Shown: piece after piece, positions 59,360-64,000 of the stretch
Numbering within the stretch: position 1 is the first letter of the stretch
Layout of the letters: each line of letters begins with the position of its first letter
DNA from: Puccinia triticina
Taxonomy: Eukaryota > Basidiomycota > Pucciniomycetes > Pucciniales > Pucciniaceae
Reading direction: 5' to 3'
NCBI RefSeq assembly: GCF_026914185.1
Contig: NC_070565.1
Span: 4,154,001 to 4,218,000, forward strand
DNA: 64,000 nucleotides
Translations under genes and position numbers: made by a program
Notes under the pieces: generated by a model
What the model saw: only the letters and a program-made list of their open reading frames with translations
Told to the model about the DNA's origin: nothing
The model's database searches: none

Positions 59360-60077
59360 TTATTGGTGAGGGGGTGCGCTATCTGGTCTACAGCCAGGTT
59401 ACATAGCCACCCCAGAATGTTTGTTATTTTATAGAGTTTGGTTTCAGTTTTGTTATACATTTCACTGGCTCGTTGTCTATCTGTATTTCTAGGTGCGGGG
59501 TACGGGGATTTTTGTGCGGAAAATCCTTCTGGGGCGGACCAGGTACCTTGCGGATCTTGTGGAGTGCGGTTTTCTCTCTGGTTTTCTCTCTCGTGGATTG
59601 CGGTTTCTTTCTGGATTGTGTTACGGTAAAAAGGTGGTGGATGTAAAAAAAAAAAAAAAAAAAAAAGAAGGATAAAAATGGAAAACGTAGTGCGGGGACT
59701 AAAGCGGTTCTCATTCTGGGGTGGTCCAGGCACTTATAATTTTTTTTTTTTTTGGGATGGCGGACCTTTGTTTTTGCTCACTTTGCTTTGGATTCTTGGT
59801 AGCTCTCTCTAGGCGGAAACTATCCGGGTGCGGAACTCAGACTGCGCGTGTATTACAAGCATTGTTCCCGCAGGATAGGGCTATATACAAGGGGGGAGAC
59901 GACAAAAGAAAGAGAAGAAAAGCGGAGAAAGGGAAGCTAGGGAAGTCTGGAGTCAGAGGAGCGGCGGGTACGCTCCGTACGAATGCGCTCCGCAGGGATA
60001 GGAGCGTCATAGTCCGCGGCGGTAGGTTGTGTGGGGTGCGGTTTGTTCCGTAGCGCTTCCTCCATGTTCTGTCGAGC
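59360..60077. other. Convergent spacer between sense pol and the antisense gene, with poly-A and poly-T tracts
   Basis: Holds an uninterrupted A22 at 59645-59666 and a T14 at 59740-59753, about 75 bp apart. Sense pol ends at 59359 and the antisense gene ends at 60078, so both transcripts should terminate here. No ORF with recognisable content. Confidence 0.6.
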
Positions 60078-61339
60078 TCAGAGAGTACGTTTGTCGGTGG
60101 GAACAACAATGGCTAGCTCGAGTCGTTCGACGAGTTGGTTGATGCCGACGAGGAAGAATGCGTACCTGCAGCGGCGTTGTGCGGGTGTTATTGCGGAGAT
60201 GTGAAGCAGGGCGCGGTACATAACGCAGAAGGCGCCTACGAAGTCAAGTACGGCGGCGGCGGGGAACACGGCTTGCTCCCAGAGGGGGTTGTCAGGGAAG
60301 GTGTTGCGTAGGCCGCGGGAGATTTCCGCGAGTTGGCGATTTAGCAACCCAGCTTCGGTGTCCGCGGTAGGCTTGGCAGGCGGCGGTAGATGGATAGGTA
60401 CCGACAAGGCTCAAGGGCGTGGAGTCGGAGAGTCACAAGACGCGGCTCGAACAGTAGCTGGCGGGGCGAGGAGTTGAGGCGCCTTTGGAGTGGTATCGGC
60501 CGGCGGAGAAGGCGGGTCCGTGGACTCCAACGTGTGGATCGAGGCGGCGCAGGCAGTTCTGGCTTGCGGGATTTTGGCGTGCGGAACGGACTGCGGGGAA
60601 CTGGGCGGCGAGCCGGAAGGAGTATGGGACGGGTCTTCAGGTGCCATCTCGGTGTCCCTTGCTGGGGTGGCTGGAGCGGAAAAAGCGGTCAATGGTTAGC
60701 AACGGCTCAACAAGTAGAAGCGGAAAGTCACTTACCGGGAGCCTGGGGAAACATGGGCTCTGGAGAGAGAACAATTGGCGTTGGGTCACGCGGACAAGTG
60801 GAAAAACGGGCTGCAAGACCTAGAGTCTGAGAACCGGCTGGGCATGGATGCTTTGAGGATCGATCCGTAGAGTCCGCCGAGGGGCGCTTCAAACCAGCAG
60901 TGGGAGAAGGCTCGGCAGCCGATGAAGGTCCAGCGGCAGGTGTTGATGCGGGTTCTTGAGGACGTTTGAGATGCTTGTTGACTAAAGGTCTGTTGACGCC
61001 GTGTTTATGGGCCCACACCTGGGCTTGTTGGACGTATTCTTTGGCGCTTGAGCAGTCGGCACAAGTGGGTGGCGGCGTCATAAGGTCTTCACCGTGTGTG
61101 GAGGGCGACTTGGTGCGGGAACTGACCGAGATAACAGACGGGGAACGTTCCGCACGAGAGCTTCGGGATCCAGACGGCGGTGGACGGTTTTGAGATTTGT
61201 GGTTTCTGCGGGAGCTGTCGGATTTGGGAGTGAAGGCAGAGCAGCGGCGTTTTGAATCCCTACAGTTGTTACACGCACGACCAGCGCGGGAGTAGACGCA
61301 GGGTAGTCCGAGTCGAGTGCAGCGATTGCAAGCTACCAT
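60078..61339 (-). CDS. Antisense Zn2Cys6-cluster protein gene of the outer retrotransposon
   Basis: Runs opposite to gag-pol, between pol and the 3' LTR. Exon 1 is 61339-60736. The intron of 65 bp has donor GTAAGT, branch GCTAAC and acceptor CAG. Exon 2 is 60670-60078. Together they make 399 codons. The protein begins MVACNRCTRLGLPCVYSRAG and continues RACNNCRDSKRRC. The six Cys are spaced C-x2-C-x6-C-x8-C-x2-C-x6-C, exactly the GAL4-type binuclear zinc cluster pattern. Pro/Ser-rich sequence follows, with a second Cys pair (PPPTCADCSSAKEYV), then a helical C-terminal domain (SRGLRNTFPDNPLWEQAVFP, GINQLVERLELAIVV). An in-frame TGA at 60411-60413 separates the middle from the C-terminal part; it may be a CGA-to-TGA mutation. 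An antisense TATATAAA lies at 61451-61459 in the LTR. I infer a DNA- or RNA-binding accessory protein; function unknown. Confidence 0.75.
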
Positions 61340-61443
61340 ATTGAACGGGAAGAGATGTGTGGTAAAGGAGGATGATGTGTATGGGGAATTTGTGATGAGT
61401 GTGTGGGAAGATCCTGGGGGCAGGCCTTCAAAACCGGGGCGGA

Positions 61444-62304
61444 TGTGGTGATTTATATAGGCGAGCGCGGTAGAATGTCCATGCGGGGATAGCGTGGGCG
61501 GGGAATGCACAAAGCCGCTCAGGCAGAGTGCATTCCGGTGACATAAGCACTGAGGATGAGGTCAGGAAAGCACGCTAAGAAAGCTTACGGAAAGTCACGC
61601 GCGGACCGGAATGCACGGATTGCGGATTGCGGATTGCGGATTTCGGATCGGATATTCGGATCGGAGCGGAAAAGACAGGGCTGGACTGCGGCGGGACTAC
61701 ACACGTGGACTGGTAGCAGCGGCGTGTCAGCGGGTGAGCCATGACAGCCCAAGCGGGTGGAACCGGGGTGAAGGCGGTGGCGAGAGAACGACTGACGGGG
61801 GCTAGACAGAGGACGGTGGGAGGGCAAGCGTCGGAGAGGAGCGGAGTCTGGGAAAGTGACGAGTGGGATAGCGGGCGGAGCAGGCGGACTAGTACGGGAA
61901 AGTGTCAGACGTGCAGGATTGGGTGGGAACGGTGCGCAGAGGGAAGGATGTGGGGGGAATTTCTTCTTCTTCTTCTCATAACACATATCCTATCAGAGAT
62001 CATCTTACGGATTACTTATCATTGTACTTACAACTACGGACGTACAAGAGTTATTAAGAAGATTATCTGTGTTCTTATCCTTATTCGAGAGTTACTTGCG
62101 GATTTTGTGCTTACAAAGTGCGGAGCTTTATTCACTTGCAGATTATTACTCTATAGATCAGGCTCAGTAGAGGAGTGCTGAAGGCTAGCGGAAAGTAGCA
62201 GTGCGGAGCCAAGTTACCGACAATCACACAGCCCGGACATCAATATTCTTGAAGGAGGCGGTTAGCGGACTCTCTTCACCAACTAACCAGCTTTCTTTCT
62301 CACA
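61444..62304 (+). repeat. 3' LTR of the outer element (861 bp)
   Basis: Matches the 5' LTR from TGTGGTGATT to TCTCACA, but with three instead of five CGGATTG units and without a 13-bp stretch. ACGT follows directly as the target duplication. Confidence 0.92.
61451..61459 (-). promoter_or_regulatory. Antisense TATA box at the edge of the 3' LTR
   Basis: The first bases of the LTR read CTATATAAATCA on the minus strand. The TATA box lies about 115 bp upstream of the antisense start codon at 61339, a distance like that in the H2A and SUZ-domain genes here. The 5' LTR has the same sequence. Confidence 0.6.
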
Positions 62305-62308
62305 ACGT

Positions 62309-62535
62309 GGTTGTGGTGATGGTGTCCACGTGGTGGTTTCCATGGAGCCTACACAATTATGGAGGTGTCCACAGGTGGAACCATGCCGTGGTGCATGGGT
62401 GGAGCCAAACAACAATCATGGAGTTGTCCACAGGTGGAACCATGCCATGGGCAGAGCCAAACCATGCCACTACATACACTATTAATATGTCCTTGAGTCT
62501 AATTCTATACTATGTACTATCATAATATCTCTACA
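62309..62535 (-). mobile_element. Outer part of the split older LTR
   Basis: Continues the CCACGTGGT-rich sequence that precedes 44489 and ends …ATCTCTACA, which would be TGTAGAGAT at the LTR start on the minus strand. It also contains CCACAGGTGGAACCATGCC twice (62369 and 62429). The boundary at 62535 is tentative. Confidence 0.45.
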
Positions 62536-64000
62536 GTATGTAATTATGCTTATGAACACAGTATAAGACTAGTAACTTTTGACTGAGTGCAGCTAGCCTA
62601 GTGGTTCCAGTGAGTGACTAATGACCTGTAGAATTCAATTATGCAATAATACATCTAGAAATATGTCTCCTTCTCAATAGTAAACTGTGACTTTATGTGA
62701 TTTGATACTTGAAACACATTTGGCACACCACAGCGGGTACCTGTCACACTTCAACACATAATTCTATGTGCCTGCAGGTTCCCATGGCGGGTGCCAGGGG
62801 TTCTATTTTAGTAAAAATACATGCAGGGAGCTGCCCAACCCCTCTGCAAGACCAGACCAATCTTAATCCAATTTGTTTATCTATTTCCCTATTTCCGCAT
62901 TGGCTACATCCACTTTGTAATGGTCTTAATTTACAATGGATGTTCAAATAATTATTTGAACAAAGCTTATCTCTATTGAGTGGAGTAAAATAGATGACAA
63001 AACATAACACTGAACAGTTGTTTTTTTGTGGATTTATGAAATTTCTTTATATTAGAAATGTGTCTTGATTTTCTCTCCTGCATCCATTTATTCATGATTA
63101 CTGGTGATCAAGCCAGCTTTTCCATCATCTTAGCACAAGTCCCTCAGCTTGGCATGAAGCACATTGGATGAAACGGTGACCCTACACTGCAGTACAGGGA
63201 GTGTTACACCCTGAAAACCAGATAGTATTCAATTTCACATCTGGTGAGATCCTTGGTGGTTGATAATGCACCAGCTTGCGCCATACCATGATCAAAGAAG
63301 CGGTAGAATACTGCGCTACATGATTGCTACATTTTGCACCCTGGAATGTGTACATACATGCGAGATTGATAAAAGCCTTAATATAAGGAAAGAAGATGAT
63401 GTATATGTTGTGCATGACTTCAGAGGTAAAATACAAGGATCAAAGGAATGGATAATGCCTTCAAAATTTGTGCTGCAGTTGGAGTTCAATAAAAATGATT
63501 CAATGAAACCGTTTTCATTTTTTGAAGTACTGTGAAGCTGAAGATGACAAAAAATTAACATGCGTCCGTTATCGGCACATGCGACACCAAAGCAAGCCTT
63601 GGTGAAAGGACCACTTTCCCAACGGGGTGTGGTTGGATTGACTCTAGTCAACTACCCATGTGCTGTGATGCTTCGACCATTTTCTTCCTATCACTGCGGT
63701 ACCCGACGCGACCCGCCCTCTCCGCGAGCCTGTTTCTCTATTATGAGTGACTTGGACCGCTAGATTGGACTTCCCTCGCGTCTGCTACGAGCATCCGTCG
63801 GCCAATCAAGGCCTGCGTCGGCGTGGGGTCCGAGAACCAGAAAGAAGGCTAGCACACTATGACTGGGTGGGCGCGCATAAAAGCTCCGTGCAGCCGCAAG
63901 AGTTGCCAAAGTCATTGAGGTGGGCTGGTATTCCATCAGTCCGACTCAAAATATCTCTTGCCATCACGGCAAGCTCTGGTGCGTTTTGATGTGGACTGCG
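62536..64000. other. AT-rich flank, no firm gene
   Basis: Has a frame at 63260-63535 (KEDDVYVVHDFRGKIQGSKE and VLQLEFNKND) that reads like protein, but the upstream sequence is interrupted by stops and no family is recognised. An A-box-like AGCCTAGTGGTT occurs near 62597. From about 63650 the sequence becomes GC-rich with CATAAAAGC near 63878, possibly a promoter of a gene starting beyond the window. Confidence 0.35.

Larger units (their letters stand above)
44489..62304 (+). mobile_element. Outer Ty3/gypsy LTR retrotransposon, interrupted
   Basis: Two LTRs (44489-45377 and 61444-62304) bound gag, a pol with integrase after RNase H (Ty3/gypsy order), and an antisense gene. The 4-bp target duplication ACGT is present at 44485-44488 and 62305-62308. 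The primer-binding site candidate TGGGGGTCTGGCC starts at 45380, and the polypurine tract AAACCGGGGCGGA abuts the 3' LTR. The inner element (47818-55753) sits between gag and pol. Without it the element is about 9.9 kb. The LTRs differ by roughly 20 substitutions and two short indels, so it is older than the inner element. It is inactive as it stands: stop in gag, mutated protease and broken RNase H. Confidence 0.93.

Overview
The window is nuclear DNA of a filamentous basidiomycete, most probably a rust fungus (Pucciniales, Puccinia-like). The evidence is short GT-AG introns in nearly every gene, a plasma-membrane H+-ATPase and other conserved fungal proteins, a TET/JBP-type 2-oxoglutarate oxygenase of the kind expanded in rusts, several AT-rich multi-exon genes with no family I recognise, and nested Ty3/gypsy retrotransposons. 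The species assignment is inference; no rRNA or other marker lies in the window.

Layout. 1-9 kb: an SZRD1-like SUZ-domain gene (+), a ZNF511-like C2H2 zinc-finger gene (+) and the proton pump PMA1 (-). 9-15 kb: a GC-rich repetitive stretch, then unknown gene A (+, about 9 exons). 16-22 kb: a TET/JBP-like oxygenase gene (+), a gene with PD-(D/E)XK nuclease-like motifs (-) and ESCRT-II VPS36 (-). 23-27.3 kb: a bHLH-zipper transcription factor (-) diverging from ILV3 dihydroxy-acid dehydratase (+) across a shared 400-bp promoter. 27.7-36.2 kb: unknown genes B and C (both -), separated by a repeat-rich zone holding a 235-bp tandem duplication, a large inverted repeat and a 780-bp element with 67-bp inverted ends. 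38-40 kb: an unknown spliced gene (-) and histone H2A (+). 40.4-42.2 kb: MITEs and a decayed paralogue of gene A.

42.2-62.5 kb is a three-layer nest of LTR retrotransposons. The oldest (reverse strand, truncated gag) has its LTR split by the outer element (44489-62304, LTRs of 889 and 861 bp, 4-bp target duplication ACGT). That element was in turn interrupted between gag and pol by a young inner element (47818-55753) whose two 675-bp LTRs differ at only about 5 positions by eye. Each layer is broken: in-frame TGA stops in several ORFs, a protease Asp-to-Asn change and a 14-nt RNase H deletion in the outer element.

The most interesting biology is in this nest. (1) The outer element carries, antisense between pol and its 3' LTR, a spliced gene whose protein starts with a textbook Zn2Cys6 cysteine spacing and which has an antisense TATA box in the first bases of the LTR. 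(2) The inner element has a complete-looking -1 frameshift signal (slippery heptamer, 6-nt spacer, about 16-bp stem). (3) Its primer-binding region is complementary to exactly the last 50 nt (positions 27-76) of a spliced tRNA-Tyr, ending where a modified G26 would block reverse transcriptase. All three are read directly from sequence; their functions are inferred.
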